In this document: positions 1 to 8,198 of the stretch, one piece after another
Layout: every line of letters begins with the position of its first letter
Numbering within the stretch: position 1 is the first letter of the stretch
Assembly: GCF_010726085.1 (NCBI RefSeq)
Contig: NZ_AP022560.1
Span: 2,356,001-2,420,000, forward strand
Direction: 5' to 3'
Source: Mycolicibacterium moriokaense
GTDB lineage: Bacteria; Actinomycetota; Actinomycetes; Mycobacteriales; Mycobacteriaceae
DNA: 64,000 nt
Notes under the pieces: generated by a model
Told to the model about the DNA's origin: nothing
Seen by the model: the letters and a program-made list of their open reading frames with translations, nothing else
Databases searched by the model: none
Made by a program: the position numbers and the translations under genes

Positions 1-463
1 TCGAGACAGCGATCGGTGGGTAGTCGTCGAGGTCGACGCCCTTGGCGCGCAGTGCGACCGTCACCGCCGCGGTCTCGATGTCCCGTACCCGCTCCGCGTA
101 CGCCTTCAGTTCCGTGCGAATTGCCTTGCGGTGGTTGGCCAGGGCCATGAATTCGGTGTTCAGGCCGGTCATCCGGGAATCGCTGTTGATCAGCCACAGC
201 GTGTGCAAGGGATCGTCGTCGGTAAGCGCGGCGCGCATGTTCTCCAACGAGGCTTCGGCGCCGGAGCGCAGCACCTCCACGAAGAGGTCGTCCATCGTGG
301 GGAAGTAGTAGTAGACCAGCGCCTGTTTGACGCCGGCCTCGGTGGCTACCCGGCGAGAGGTCGCCGCCGCGTAGCCTTCGTCGCGCATGATCTTCGCGGT
401 CGCCTCGATGAGGCGCTGCCGTGCGCCGGTGTCAGCGGGCTTGCGGGTCTTGGAACCAGGCAT
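1..463 (-). CDS. TetR-family transcriptional regulator (cut by left edge)
   Basis: The gene begins at an ATG at 463 reading leftward and stays open to base 1, giving about 154 residues without a stop, so its C-terminus lies outside the window. The N-terminal helix-turn-helix is clear: ATAKIMRDEGYAAATSRRVA, then AGVKQALVYYYFPTMDDLF, the usual TetR recognition helix. The rest would be the ligand/dimerisation domain. It is divergent from the P450 at 585 and the perfect palindrome at 533-550 lies between them, so it probably represses the P450 and itself. The ligand is unknown. The family call is safe; the target is inferred from position. Confidence 0.9.
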   Translation of the reverse strand, partial: MPGSKTRKPADTGARQRLIEATAKIMRDEGYAAATSRRVATEAGVKQALVYYYFPTMDDLFVEVLRSGAEASLENMRAALTDDDPLHTLWLINSDSRMTGLNTEFMALANHRKAIRTELKAYAERVRDIETAAVTVALRAKGVDLDDYPPIAVS

Positions 464-532
464 TCAGCGGCCCCCAGCTCGATTGCTTGACCGGGTTTCG
501 CGGTCCATGGTACGCATGTCGCATATTATCAG

Positions 533-550
533 TTTGATCGATCGATCAAA
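533..550. promoter_or_regulatory. 18-bp perfect palindrome, probable TetR operator
   Basis: TTTGATCGATCGATCAAA is its own reverse complement. It lies between the divergent TetR gene (start 463) and the P450 (start 585), 34 bases before the P450 ATG, where it would overlap the promoter. TetR proteins commonly bind such palindromes next to their own genes. Confidence 0.7.
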
Positions 551-584
551 TATTGCTCCGGACTTCAGAGGGAGACCGATACGC

Positions 585-1868
585 ATGACTGATCTCGCGT
601 CTGTCGACTACTTCTCCGACCAGGCGATCAGTCAGGACCCCTACGAGTACTGGGATTACCTGCGCTCGCAAGGTCCGGTGTTCAGGGAGCCGAACTACGG
701 CGTCGTCGCCGTGACGGGCTATCGGGAAGTGATGGCCGCGTTCAAGGATCACGAGTCGTTCTCCGCCGTGAACGCCATCGGGGGACCGTTCCCACCGTTG
801 CCGTTCACCCCGGAGGGTGACGACATCTCCGAGCAGATCGAGGCGCACCGTCACCTGTTTCCGATCTACGAGCACATGGTCGTGATGGATCCGCCTGCCC
901 ATGAGCGGGCTCGGTCACTGCTCGCCAAGCTGCTCACCCCGCGGCGGTTGAAGGAGAACGAGGACTACATATGGCAGCTGGCCGACACCCAGCTCGATCA
1001 CGTCATCTCTGCCGGTCGCTGCGAGTTCCTCTCGGAGTACGCGAAACCCTTTGCCACGTCGGCGATCATCGACCTGCTCGGGGTTCCGGAGGAGGATCGA
1101 CCGGAGTTCCTCGCGGCGCTGGGCGCCGAGCGGCCCGACGGTTCGCGCGTGGGAGCTCTCGACGGCGAGCCGGTCGGTTCCGACCCGCTGCAGTACCTCG
1201 ACGACAAGTTCGCCGGATATCTCGCCGAGCGTCGCCGCGAACCGCGTAATGACGTCCTCTCGGGGATGGCCACCGCCGTCTATCCCGACGGTTCGACGCC
1301 GGAGCTGATGGAGGTGGTCAAGCCGGCGACGTTCCTGTTCGCCGCCGGACAGGAGACCGTCACCAAGCTGCTGAGCGCGGCGGTGCAGGTGCTCGGCGAC
1401 CGGCCGGAGTACCAGCAGCTGCTCCGCGAGCAGCCGGACCGGATTCCGGCGTTCATCGAGGAATCGTTGCGCATGCACTCCCCGACGAAGGTCGACTTCC
1501 GGCTGGTCCGCAAGACCACCACGCTCGGAGGGGTGCACCTGCCGGCGGGCACCGTGGTGATGCTCTGCCTCGGGGCCGCCAACCGCGATCCGGAGAAGTT
1601 CGAGGATCCTCACGAGTTCCGACCGGACCGTAAGAACGTGCGTGAACACATCGCGTTCGGCCGCGGCATCCACACCTGCGCCGGAGCCCCGTTGGCCCGC
1701 GTCGAGGGACGGATCACCGTCCAACGGCTGCTCGACCGCACCCGCAACATCGCCATCGACGAGGCCGCGCACGGCCCCGTAGGCGAGCGTCGGTATGCGT
1801 ACGAACCCACCTTCCTGCTGCGCGGCCTCACCGAACTGCACATCGAATTCACCCCTGCGACCAGCTGA
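585..1868 (+). CDS. Cytochrome P450
   Basis: A 427-residue soluble bacterial P450 and haem monooxygenase. Landmarks are the I-helix AGQET oxygen-activation motif, the K-helix EESLR (ExxR), and the haem loop FGRGIHTCAG with the ligand Cys near residue 365. The ATG at 585 is preferred over upstream in-frame starts because a purine-rich GAGGGAG lies just before it and MTDLASVDYFSD matches the N-terminus of the P450 at 25767 (MTEDLTSVDFFRD). The two are paralogues and share the KENED..WQLAD segment. No ferredoxin is adjacent, so electrons must come from a partner elsewhere, possibly one of the four ferredoxins in the window. Substrate unknown. It is probably controlled by the divergent TetR. Confidence 0.93.
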   Translation: MTDLASVDYFSDQAISQDPYEYWDYLRSQGPVFREPNYGVVAVTGYREVMAAFKDHESFSAVNAIGGPFPPLPFTPEGDDISEQIEAHRHLFPIYEHMVVMDPPAHERARSLLAKLLTPRRLKENEDYIWQLADTQLDHVISAGRCEFLSEYAKPFATSAIIDLLGVPEEDRPEFLAALGAERPDGSRVGALDGEPVGSDPLQYLDDKFAGYLAERRREPRNDVLSGMATAVYPDGSTPELMEVVKPATFLFAAGQETVTKLLSAAVQVLGDRPEYQQLLREQPDRIPAFIEESLRMHSPTKVDFRLVRKTTTLGGVHLPAGTVVMLCLGAANRDPEKFEDPHEFRPDRKNVREHIAFGRGIHTCAGAPLARVEGRITVQRLLDRTRNIAIDEAAHGPVGERRYAYEPTFLLRGLTELHIEFTPATS

Positions 1869-1961
1869 CCTGGCGATTCGGCGTGCTGGGTCACGCTGAG
1901 CGAGACCAGCCACGCCCAAGTCACAAAGGCAATTTCGATGAGACCCTTGTCACAGCAGACA

Positions 1962-1993
1962 AACCTACCTACTGTGTGTTCACTAGGTTGGTT
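1962..1993. promoter_or_regulatory. Inverted repeat before a TetR gene, probable operator
   Basis: AACCTACCTA (1962-1971) and TAGGTTGGTT (1984-1993) form a 10-base inverted repeat with one mismatch and a 12-base spacer. It sits just before the GTG start at 2009, suggesting autoregulation of that TetR gene. Confidence 0.5.
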
Positions 1994-2008
1994 CAACGAA
2001 GGAGCCCC

Positions 2009-2617
2009 GTGTCAGCCCCACGGCCCTATGCGAGCCTCTTCGCGAAAGGCGAGGATCGCAGGCAGCGGATACTCGCTGTGGCTGAGCGGCTCCTCGCCCG
2101 CAACGGCTGGCGCAACACGTCGCTGGCGCAGATCGCCAAGGAAGCCGGAGTGACGCCTGCGGGGCTGTTGCACCACTTCGAATCCAAGGAGCAGTTGCTC
2201 AACGCGGTGCTCGACGCCCGCGACGCCGACGACGAGATCCATGCCGACTATCGCTCCGGCGACCTGGTCACCGAACTCAGCCGCGTACCCGAGCGGTTCG
2301 ACCGCGCACCCGAACTGGTCGGCACGTTCACGGTCCTGCTGGTCGAGAACATCGCCCCCGATGCGCCGCTGCACGACCGGTTGCACAACCGCTACCGAGA
2401 AGCCGCGAACATCATCATCGAGCTCATCAAGCGTGGCCAAAGCGACGGCCAGTACCGCCCAGACGTCGATGCGGCCAGTAAGGCCGTCGAGATCCTCGCC
2501 TTTATCAACGGAATGGAGACCCTATGGCTACTCGATCCCTCAATACCGCTGACCGAGGTGTTCAAGGGGTACGCGGAGTCTCTGGCACGCGACTTGTCGC
2601 CTCGGAGCCCGATGTGA
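2009..2617 (+). CDS. TetR-family transcriptional regulator
   Basis: A 202-residue TetR repressor. The N-terminal domain has AERLLARNGWRNTSLAQIA followed by AGVTPAGLLHHFESKEQLL, the HTH signature; the C-terminal half is the ligand-binding domain. The GTG at 2009 is chosen because AAGGAG lies at 1999-2004 and the protein then starts at the usual distance before the HTH; a longer reading frame from 1883 has no support. Its stop overlaps the start of the next gene (GTGA), so the two are translationally coupled. It may regulate itself through the inverted repeat at 1962-1993. Target pathway unknown. Confidence 0.88.
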   Translation: MSAPRPYASLFAKGEDRRQRILAVAERLLARNGWRNTSLAQIAKEAGVTPAGLLHHFESKEQLLNAVLDARDADDEIHADYRSGDLVTELSRVPERFDRAPELVGTFTVLLVENIAPDAPLHDRLHNRYREAANIIIELIKRGQSDGQYRPDVDAASKAVEILAFINGMETLWLLDPSIPLTEVFKGYAESLARDLSPRSPM

Positions 2618-3117
2618 GGTACCGCCTCGACGTCGTCGCCCCGACTGTGCTCGACGTGGTGCGCTACGCGGGCGGCTGGATCTACGACCGCGTGATGGCC
2701 GGGTGGGACGTCACCGTGCTCGTCGCCAACCCCGACGATCTGCGGCCGCTGCACATCCTCGGTGCGCAGACGCTGGATCTCGAGTCGGTGTTGGAAGACT
2801 GGGAGGCCCGGCCCCATCCGCAGACCGTCGCCGTCGCGGCCGATCTCGTCGACCGCGACCCCCGCGTGCTCACCCATGTGCGCAACGCGCTCGACCAGGG
2901 CGCCACGGAGGTGACACTGTGGGGCGAGAGTCTGCCCGCCGATCTGAACGACAGCGTCGACTCCGCCTCGCACCACTTGAGCGCTGCCGCACGGGCTTTC
3001 AAGTCCCGCGCGCTCGCGGCGGCCAACGCGCCGGATGCCGGCGCCGTCACGGCCAGCGAGACCTTCCGCTGCGGTTTGATGGCCTCGGTCGCCGCCGATT
3101 TGGTCCCCGCCAGCTAG
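2614..3117 (+). CDS. Conserved hypothetical protein coupled to TetR
   Basis: A 167-residue protein starting at the GTG that overlaps the TetR stop (GTGA), then VRYRLDVVAPTVLDVV. I do not recognise the family. It is soluble, with alternating strand and helix character (for example WDVTVLVANPDDLRPL) and an Ala-rich C-terminal helix, and has no signal peptide or cysteine motif. Coupling to the regulator suggests an accessory or ligand-related role, but this is only context. The in-frame ATG at 2524 lies inside the TetR gene and is rejected. A strong hairpin follows directly. Confidence 0.7.
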   Translation: MRYRLDVVAPTVLDVVRYAGGWIYDRVMAGWDVTVLVANPDDLRPLHILGAQTLDLESVLEDWEARPHPQTVAVAADLVDRDPRVLTHVRNALDQGATEVTLWGESLPADLNDSVDSASHHLSAAARAFKSRALAAANAPDAGAVTASETFRCGLMASVAADLVPAS

Positions 3118-3165
3118 ATTTGTGTGCGTTTTGGAGCGCTGACCGCTCGCGAACGCACACAAATC
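3117..3165. terminator. Bidirectional hairpin terminator between convergent genes
   Basis: GATTTGTGTGCGTT (3117-3130) pairs perfectly with AACGCACACAAATC (3152-3165). A second, inner stem GAGCG/CGCTC (3134-3138 and 3144-3148) sits in the loop. It lies between a + strand gene ending at 3117 and a - strand gene ending at 3173. There is no long T-run, as is common for mycobacterial terminators. Confidence 0.75.
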
Positions 3166-3172
3166 GCAGGGA

Positions 3173-4138
3173 TCAGGTCAGGTCGATCAGTATCTTGCCG
3201 ATGGCGCGCCCGTCGGCGACGTGCTCGAGCGCCCGAACCGTCTCGGTCAGCGGGTAGACCGCCCCGACGTGCGGTCGCACCCGGCCGCTGACGAGATGCT
3301 CGCGCAATTCGTCTTCGTTGCGGGTGAACTCGTCGGGCGGAACGTCCTGGAATTGGAAGCCCAGCACCGCGATTCCCTTCATCAGCACCAGGTTCAGTGG
3401 GATGCGCGGGATGTCGCCCGACGCGAAACCCACTGTGACGAACCGTCCGCCCCGCCCCAGCGAGCGCAGGGCGGGCTCGGACAATTCGCCGCCGACAGGA
3501 TCGACCACGGCGTCGGCGCCGCCTGGCAGAACAGCCTTGAGCGCGCCACGCAGGTCGTCCCTCTTGTGGTTGACTACGTGCCGTGCGCCGTATGACGATG
3601 CCACGTCCAGCTTTTCGTCGGACGAGGCGACGGCGGTTACCGACGCGCCGAGTTGCACCGCGAGCGCAACGGCGGCCAGGCCCACGCCGCCGCCCGCGCC
3701 GAGCACGACCACCTCGTCACCGGCTTTTACCCGCGCCACCGATCGCAGCGTGTGATACGCCGTCCGATAGGCGACGCCGAAGGCAGCGGCGGTGCGGTCG
3801 TCAACACTGTCGGGGATTGGGGCGAGGCCCGCCGCCGCGACGGCGACCTCTTCGGCGAACGCCCCGTACATCCCGGCACCGGTCACCCGGTCACCGACCG
3901 CGAAACCCTCTGCATCCGAGCCGGTTTCGACGATGACGCCGGAGAACTCACTCCCCGGGACGAACGGCGCCGGCACGCTGACCTGATACTTGTCAGCGAT
4001 CAGCAGCACATCGGGGAAGTTCACTGCCGCGGCCGCGACACGTACCCGAACCTGTCCCGGGCCGACCGTGGGCGACGGGAGTTCCTCGATGCGGACGACG
4101 TCGGGCCGTCCGTACGCCGGGCAGACCGCTGCCCTCAC
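3173..4138 (-). CDS. NADPH:quinone oxidoreductase-like MDR protein
   Basis: A 321-residue zinc-free medium-chain reductase of the QOR family. The N-terminal GroES-like domain carries AAAAVNFPDVLLI and PGSEFSGVI; the Rossmann domain has LGAGGGVGLAA at about 147-156. The catalytic-zinc Cys of alcohol dehydrogenases is absent, as expected for QOR. Such enzymes reduce quinones or the double bond of enones and enoyl-CoAs with NADPH. The GTG at 4138 overlaps the stop of the upstream kinase gene (GTGA), so it is the last gene of a TetR/ADH/ACAD/kinase/QOR operon. The longer frame up to 4429 lies in the kinase gene and is rejected. In this setting it could reduce an unsaturated intermediate. Confidence 0.9.
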   Translation of the reverse strand: MRAAVCPAYGRPDVVRIEELPSPTVGPGQVRVRVAAAAVNFPDVLLIADKYQVSVPAPFVPGSEFSGVIVETGSDAEGFAVGDRVTGAGMYGAFAEEVAVAAAGLAPIPDSVDDRTAAAFGVAYRTAYHTLRSVARVKAGDEVVVLGAGGGVGLAAVALAVQLGASVTAVASSDEKLDVASSYGARHVVNHKRDDLRGALKAVLPGGADAVVDPVGGELSEPALRSLGRGGRFVTVGFASGDIPRIPLNLVLMKGIAVLGFQFQDVPPDEFTRNEDELREHLVSGRVRPHVGAVYPLTETVRALEHVADGRAIGKILIDLT

Positions 4139-5160
4139 CGGTAGTCGCTGGACTCGGCGAGCTCGGCCGCCGACCGCATCAAGTCCAGGATGACGGGGCC
4201 GTAGGCGAGCAGTTTTTCGTTGTCCCCGGCACGCTGGAAACCCTGTTCGAGCACGATGGCGAGCTTCCACTTGGCCAGCACCAGGTAGTAGTCGAGGTCG
4301 TCGACCTGACGGCCGGACACCTTGGCGTAGTGGTCGACAACCTCGGCCCGCGAAGGCATTCCACGCATGTCGACGTAGCTCATCGCCGACTTTGCGTCGG
4401 TATCTTCCGGCCAACTCTGCACCATCCACCCAAGATCCAGCTTGGGGTCGCCGACGGTACCCATCTCCCAGTCGACGATCGCAGCGAGCTGTGCGGGTGC
4501 GCCGTGCCGATACATCACGTTGGCGAACTGATAGTCGCCGTGCATCAGACCGGGGATGAAGTCGAGCGGGCGGTGGTTACGCAGCCATTCGGTGGCGACG
4601 TCGAGACCGTCGATCTCGCGGCCCTTGATGCGCTCGAAAAACGCCGTCCACCGGTCGACCTGTCGTTCGTGGAAGCCGTCGGGACGCCCAAGATCATGCA
4701 GCCCCTTGGCCTTCCAGTCCACCTTCGACAACAGCGCGATGCCCTCCGCCAATTGAAACGACAGTCCCGGTCGGGTCGCGAGGTCGCTGTTGAACGGCTC
4801 CGGCCACTTGCCGTGCTGGTCCATCGGCGACCAACCGTCGACGAACCCCATCAGATAGAAAGGCCTGCCGAGGACTTCAGGATCCGGGCACACGCCGATG
4901 GCCGCGGTGTGCGGCACATCGGTACCGTCGAGGGCCTCGATGATCCGCCACTCGCGCAGGATCCCCTTGTCGCGATCCGGCGGGGCTCCCGGCGGCGGCA
5001 TCCGGAGCACGCAACTGTGCTCACCGCGGCGTAGCTCGTAGATGACGTTCTGGGTGCCGCCGGACAGGAACCGGGTTTCCAGCGGTTCGCCCTTGCCGGG
5101 CAGTGCCGCTTCGTCCATCCACGCCGACAGGCGTGCGACGTCGATGTCGTTCTCGCTCAC
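4135..5160 (-). CDS. APH-fold phosphotransferase, ACAD10/11 kinase-domain-like
   Basis: A 341-residue protein-kinase-like phosphotransferase (APH/choline-kinase fold). The catalytic loop is MHGDYQFANVMY (H207, D209, N214), and the metal-binding motif is VDWEMGTVGDPKLDLGW (D230). The N-terminal lobe has SGGTQNVIYEL and VLRMPPPG. It immediately follows an ACAD11-like dehydrogenase, overlapping its stop (GTGA). In mammalian ACAD10/11 these two domains are fused, and in the Pseudomonas levulinate pathway (LvaA with LvaC) an APH kinase phosphorylates a 4-hydroxyacyl-CoA. By analogy this is a candidate hydroxyacyl-CoA kinase; antibiotic phosphorylation is less likely. The function is inferred. Confidence 0.85.
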   Translation of the reverse strand: MSENDIDVARLSAWMDEAALPGKGEPLETRFLSGGTQNVIYELRRGEHSCVLRMPPPGAPPDRDKGILREWRIIEALDGTDVPHTAAIGVCPDPEVLGRPFYLMGFVDGWSPMDQHGKWPEPFNSDLATRPGLSFQLAEGIALLSKVDWKAKGLHDLGRPDGFHERQVDRWTAFFERIKGREIDGLDVATEWLRNHRPLDFIPGLMHGDYQFANVMYRHGAPAQLAAIVDWEMGTVGDPKLDLGWMVQSWPEDTDAKSAMSYVDMRGMPSRAEVVDHYAKVSGRQVDDLDYYLVLAKWKLAIVLEQGFQRAGDNEKLLAYGPVILDLMRSAAELAESSDYR

Positions 5161-6458
5161 AGGTTGCCGACCTGATGCTCGAGGAAGTCCGCGTACTTGG
5201 TCCGCGCCTCCTCCCGCTTGCGCGGCGTCCACTCGGTAGGCCAGGTGTCTTCGGTGGCCTGGTAGTCCCGCAGCACCTGCTTGGCGACGGTCGTCTTGTG
5301 CACCTCGGTCGGGCCGTCGGCCAAGCCCATCACCGCCGCGCCCGTCACCATGCCCATGAACGGCATCTCGTTGGTGACGCCGAGCGCCCCGTGCACTTGC
5401 ATTGCCCGCCAGGCAATATCGTGCAGCACCGTCGGCATGGCGACCTTCACCGCGGAGATGTCCTTGCGCACCTTCTTGTAGTCGTTGTACTTGTCGATCT
5501 CCCACGCGGTGTAGAGGACCATCAGTCGGAACTGCAGCAGCTGCGCATACGAGTCGGCGATATACCCCTGCACGAACTGCTTGTCCGAAAGGCGGCTGCC
5601 CTGGGTCTGTCGACTCAGCGCGCGCTCGCACATCATGTCGAGCGCCCGCTGGGCCAGTCCGATGGTGCGCATCGCGTGATGGATGCGGCCACCGCCTAGT
5701 CGGGTCTGGGCGATGACGAACGCCTGGCCCTCGCCTCCGAGCAGGGCCTCTGCCGGCACCCGGACGTTTTCGTAGTGGATCAGCGCATGCCCACCCTGGC
5801 CCTCGGGTTCGCCGTAGAGGCCGATGTCGCGCACGATGTTCACGCCCGGTGTGTCGGTGGGGACGAGGAACATCGACATGCCTTGGTAGGCGCTCACGTC
5901 CGGGTTCGTCACCGCCATCACGATGAGGAACGACGCCGTTCGGGCGTTGGAGGAGAAGAACTTCCAGCCGTTGATCACCCAGTCATCACCGTCGCGGACC
6001 GCCCTGGTCTTGAACAGGGTGGGGTCGGCGCCCGCATGCGGTTCGGTCATCGAATAGCAGGAGAACAACTCACCGTTGAGCAACGGCATGAGGTACTTCT
6101 GCTTCTGTTCCTCGGTGCCGTAGTGGGCGATGATCTCGGCGTTACCGGTGTCGGGGGCCTGGCAGCCGAACACGATCGGCGCCCACTGCGAGCGGCCGAG
6201 AATCTCGTTGAGCAGTGCGAGTTTCAGCTGTCCGTAGCCCTGCCCGCCGAGTTCGGGTCCCAGATGCGTCGCCCACAACCCGCGCTTGCGCACCTCATCC
6301 TTGAGTGGGTCGACTGCGTCGCGTCGTTTGCCCTCCAGCGGCACGAACTGCTGGTGCGGAAACGCCAGGTCCAGCGGCTCGACCTCCTGGCGGACGAACT
6401 CGTCGGCCCAGTCCAGCACCTTCTGGTACTCGGGGTCGGTCTCGAAATCCCATGCCAT
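5157..6458 (-). CDS. ACAD11-like acyl-CoA dehydrogenase
   Basis: A 433-residue flavoprotein of the acyl-CoA dehydrogenase fold. Visible features are SCYSMTEPHAGADP (FAD loop), WVINGWKFFSSNA, GGGRIHHAMRTIGLA, and near the C-terminus LADGPTEVH in place of the usual YEGTSQIQ; the catalytic Glu position is therefore Asp. GGRIHH and LADGP-EVH are typical of the ACAD10/11 group. The start MAWDFETDP at 6458 has GAGAGGAG upstream; the earlier in-frame region overlaps the ADH gene. A paralogue lies at 44307. With the overlapping kinase gene it probably turns a 4-hydroxyacyl-CoA into an enoyl-CoA, but a plain dehydrogenase role is possible. Confidence 0.9.
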   Translation of the reverse strand: MAWDFETDPEYQKVLDWADEFVRQEVEPLDLAFPHQQFVPLEGKRRDAVDPLKDEVRKRGLWATHLGPELGGQGYGQLKLALLNEILGRSQWAPIVFGCQAPDTGNAEIIAHYGTEEQKQKYLMPLLNGELFSCYSMTEPHAGADPTLFKTRAVRDGDDWVINGWKFFSSNARTASFLIVMAVTNPDVSAYQGMSMFLVPTDTPGVNIVRDIGLYGEPEGQGGHALIHYENVRVPAEALLGGEGQAFVIAQTRLGGGRIHHAMRTIGLAQRALDMMCERALSRQTQGSRLSDKQFVQGYIADSYAQLLQFRLMVLYTAWEIDKYNDYKKVRKDISAVKVAMPTVLHDIAWRAMQVHGALGVTNEMPFMGMVTGAAVMGLADGPTEVHKTTVAKQVLRDYQATEDTWPTEWTPRKREEARTKYADFLEHQVGNL

Positions 6459-6471
6459 GTCGGGACTCCTC

Positions 6472-7482
6472 TCAGTTGAACGTGACGACGACCTTGTCGG
6501 CGGCGCCCGGGGTGGTGGCCAATCGCAACGCCTCATCGACGTCGTCGAATGGAATTGTGTGGCTGACGATCTCGGCGTATTTCTCCCAGTTCGCGACGAT
6601 GTCCGCGGTGACCTCGAAGATCTCGTCGGGGTAGGCCATTGATCCGACGATCGTGATCTCGTTGCTCATGACGCTGAGGAAGTCGACGGACACCGGTTCC
6701 TTGTGGACCGCGACGATGCCGAGGCGAGCGCCTGTCTTGGCGGCACCGATCGCCGCCGAGATCACCGCGGGAACACCGGCGGCGTCGAGATAGATATCGG
6801 TGTCCGCCTTGCCGGGGAACATCGACTCACCAGGACCGTGCAGTTCAATGAGACGCGCTGTGAGGTCCTCGTTCGCGGTATTGATCACCGCATCGGCGCC
6901 CACTTTCAGCGCCTTGTCCAGACGGCTGGGAATCAGGTCGACGACGACGATGTGTGCTACGCCAAGGGATCTGAAGGCCATGGTCGCGCCCAGCCCGATC
7001 GGGCCTGCGCCGAACACCACGACTCTGTCGCCCGGCGCAGGCGCGCACTGGTTGACCGCGTGCCGGGCCACCGCCATCGGCTCGTTGAGCGCCGCCACCT
7101 CGAACGGAATGTGATCCGGCACCACTTCCAGGCTCTTCCCTCGGACAGCCTCCTCGATGAGGAGGTACTCGGCGAGCGCACCGCCCGGGCCGCCGTTGCC
7201 GATGAATCCGGAAGGGGCGGCCAGCGGGTTGATGACGACGTGATCCCCGACCGCGATTCCGGTGACGGCGCTGCCGATCTCGACGATCTCACCTGCCGGT
7301 TCGTGTCCCAGCGGTTGGCACCCCTGTCGGGGAGGTATCCCGCCCATGGCGATGTACAGCGAATCGGATCCACAGATACCGCACGCCCGCATCTTGACCA
7401 GGGCATCGTTCGGTCCGACCGTCGGTGTCGGCACGTCGAGCACCTCCGTTTCACCGGGCGCGGTCACCATCGTCGCTTTCAT
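6472..7482 (-). CDS. Zinc-type NAD-dependent alcohol dehydrogenase
   Basis: A 336-residue medium-chain dehydrogenase. The catalytic zinc site is visible: ACGICGSD (Cys37) and LGHEPAG (His60/Glu61). The structural-zinc lobe with its four cysteines is missing; NPLAAPSGFIGNGG stands in its place. The Rossmann motif is FGAGPIGLG, and an Asp after the second strand (VVVDLIPS) favours NAD over NADP. The ATG overlaps the TetR stop (ATGA). It is the first enzyme of this operon and would oxidise an alcohol, perhaps supplying the acid that the downstream dehydrogenase and kinase handle. Confidence 0.9.
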   Translation of the reverse strand: MKATMVTAPGETEVLDVPTPTVGPNDALVKMRACGICGSDSLYIAMGGIPPRQGCQPLGHEPAGEIVEIGSAVTGIAVGDHVVINPLAAPSGFIGNGGPGGALAEYLLIEEAVRGKSLEVVPDHIPFEVAALNEPMAVARHAVNQCAPAPGDRVVVFGAGPIGLGATMAFRSLGVAHIVVVDLIPSRLDKALKVGADAVINTANEDLTARLIELHGPGESMFPGKADTDIYLDAAGVPAVISAAIGAAKTGARLGIVAVHKEPVSVDFLSVMSNEITIVGSMAYPDEIFEVTADIVANWEKYAEIVSHTIPFDDVDEALRLATTPGAADKVVVTFN

Positions 7483-8135
7483 TTCGCCGCCTTCAGGTTG
7501 AATCCGGCCACCAGGGCCGCGATATCGTCAGTGACCACCTCGGCGAACGACCGACCGCCGAAACCGCCTGAGGCCCAGTGCCGCACGCCCTCGCTGACGT
7601 GCATCCCGGCGAGGTGCGACAGATGTTTCACGTCGACACCCGCAGCGAGTTTGCCGTCGCGCTGAGCCTTGGCGAACAGGTCGCCGAACATGTCGGCATC
7701 GATGTCGGTCTGTTCGCGCCCGGACAGGATCCGGTGCTCGTGCCGGTACCCCTCGAGGATCGTCTCGACGATGAGGTCGCGCGGGTTGCGCGCCATCGAA
7801 CGTTCGAGGCTGCGTAGCGCCTCCGCGATCACGTCCTCGACCTCGTAGTCGGCGCCGAGCATCGCGCGCACGGTCTTCTGCGCCGCCCGCGTCGACAGCA
7901 GGCCGACTTCGAACAAGATGTCCTCTTTGGCGGGGAAATAGAAGTAGAACAGTGCACGGGACACGCCCGCGGCACGGCAGATGTCGGCGACCGTGGTCTG
8001 GGAGTAGCCGTTGGTGCGCCACAGCGCCATCGCCGCCTGCACCAGAGCACGCTTGGTCTCGTGCGAGCGGGCCCGCTGAAACGACGCGCGGCGCTGACTA
8101 CCGTCAACGCCATTCGCCGTCACAGACTTGGGCAC
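7479..8135 (-). CDS. TetR-family regulator of the ADH/ACAD/kinase operon
   Basis: A 218-residue TetR protein starting with GTG at 8135. HTH: AAMALWRTNGYSQTTVADIC then AGVSRALFYFYFPAKEDIL. It is the first gene of the five-gene operon 3173-8135 and is divergent from the SDR at 8199, so it is well placed to control both directions through the inverted repeat at 8170-8192. The likely effector is a CoA thioester or free acid of the pathway substrate, but nothing in the sequence identifies it. Confidence 0.88.
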   Translation of the reverse strand: MPKSVTANGVDGSQRRASFQRARSHETKRALVQAAMALWRTNGYSQTTVADICRAAGVSRALFYFYFPAKEDILFEVGLLSTRAAQKTVRAMLGADYEVEDVIAEALRSLERSMARNPRDLIVETILEGYRHEHRILSGREQTDIDADMFGDLFAKAQRDGKLAAGVDVKHLSHLAGMHVSEGVRHWASGGFGGRSFAEVVTDDIAALVAGFNLKAAK

Positions 8136-8169
8136 AGCCGCACTGTAACAGCTGTATTGGGGCTTGCAT

Positions 8170-8192
8170 ATAGTTGACGTTTGTCTAACTAT
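8170..8192. promoter_or_regulatory. Inverted repeat in divergent promoter, probable TetR operator
   Basis: ATAGTT (8170-8175) and AACTAT (8187-8192) form an inverted repeat over an 11-base spacer. The inner GAC/GTC extends the symmetry with a one-base offset. It lies between the TetR start (8135) and the SDR start (8199). No clear ribosome-binding site separates it from the SDR ATG, so that message may have a very short leader. Confidence 0.5.
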
Positions 8193-8198
8193 CTAGTG

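Noticed and set aside
915..1919. Long minus-strand open frame of 334 codons opposite the first P450
   Set aside because: It mirrors the P450 coding frame, has no recognisable motif and no start context; such shadows are expected in GC-rich DNA.
4135..5160. Aminoglycoside resistance gene
   Set aside because: The APH fold is present, but translational coupling to an ACAD11-like dehydrogenase points to lipid/hydroxy-acid metabolism.
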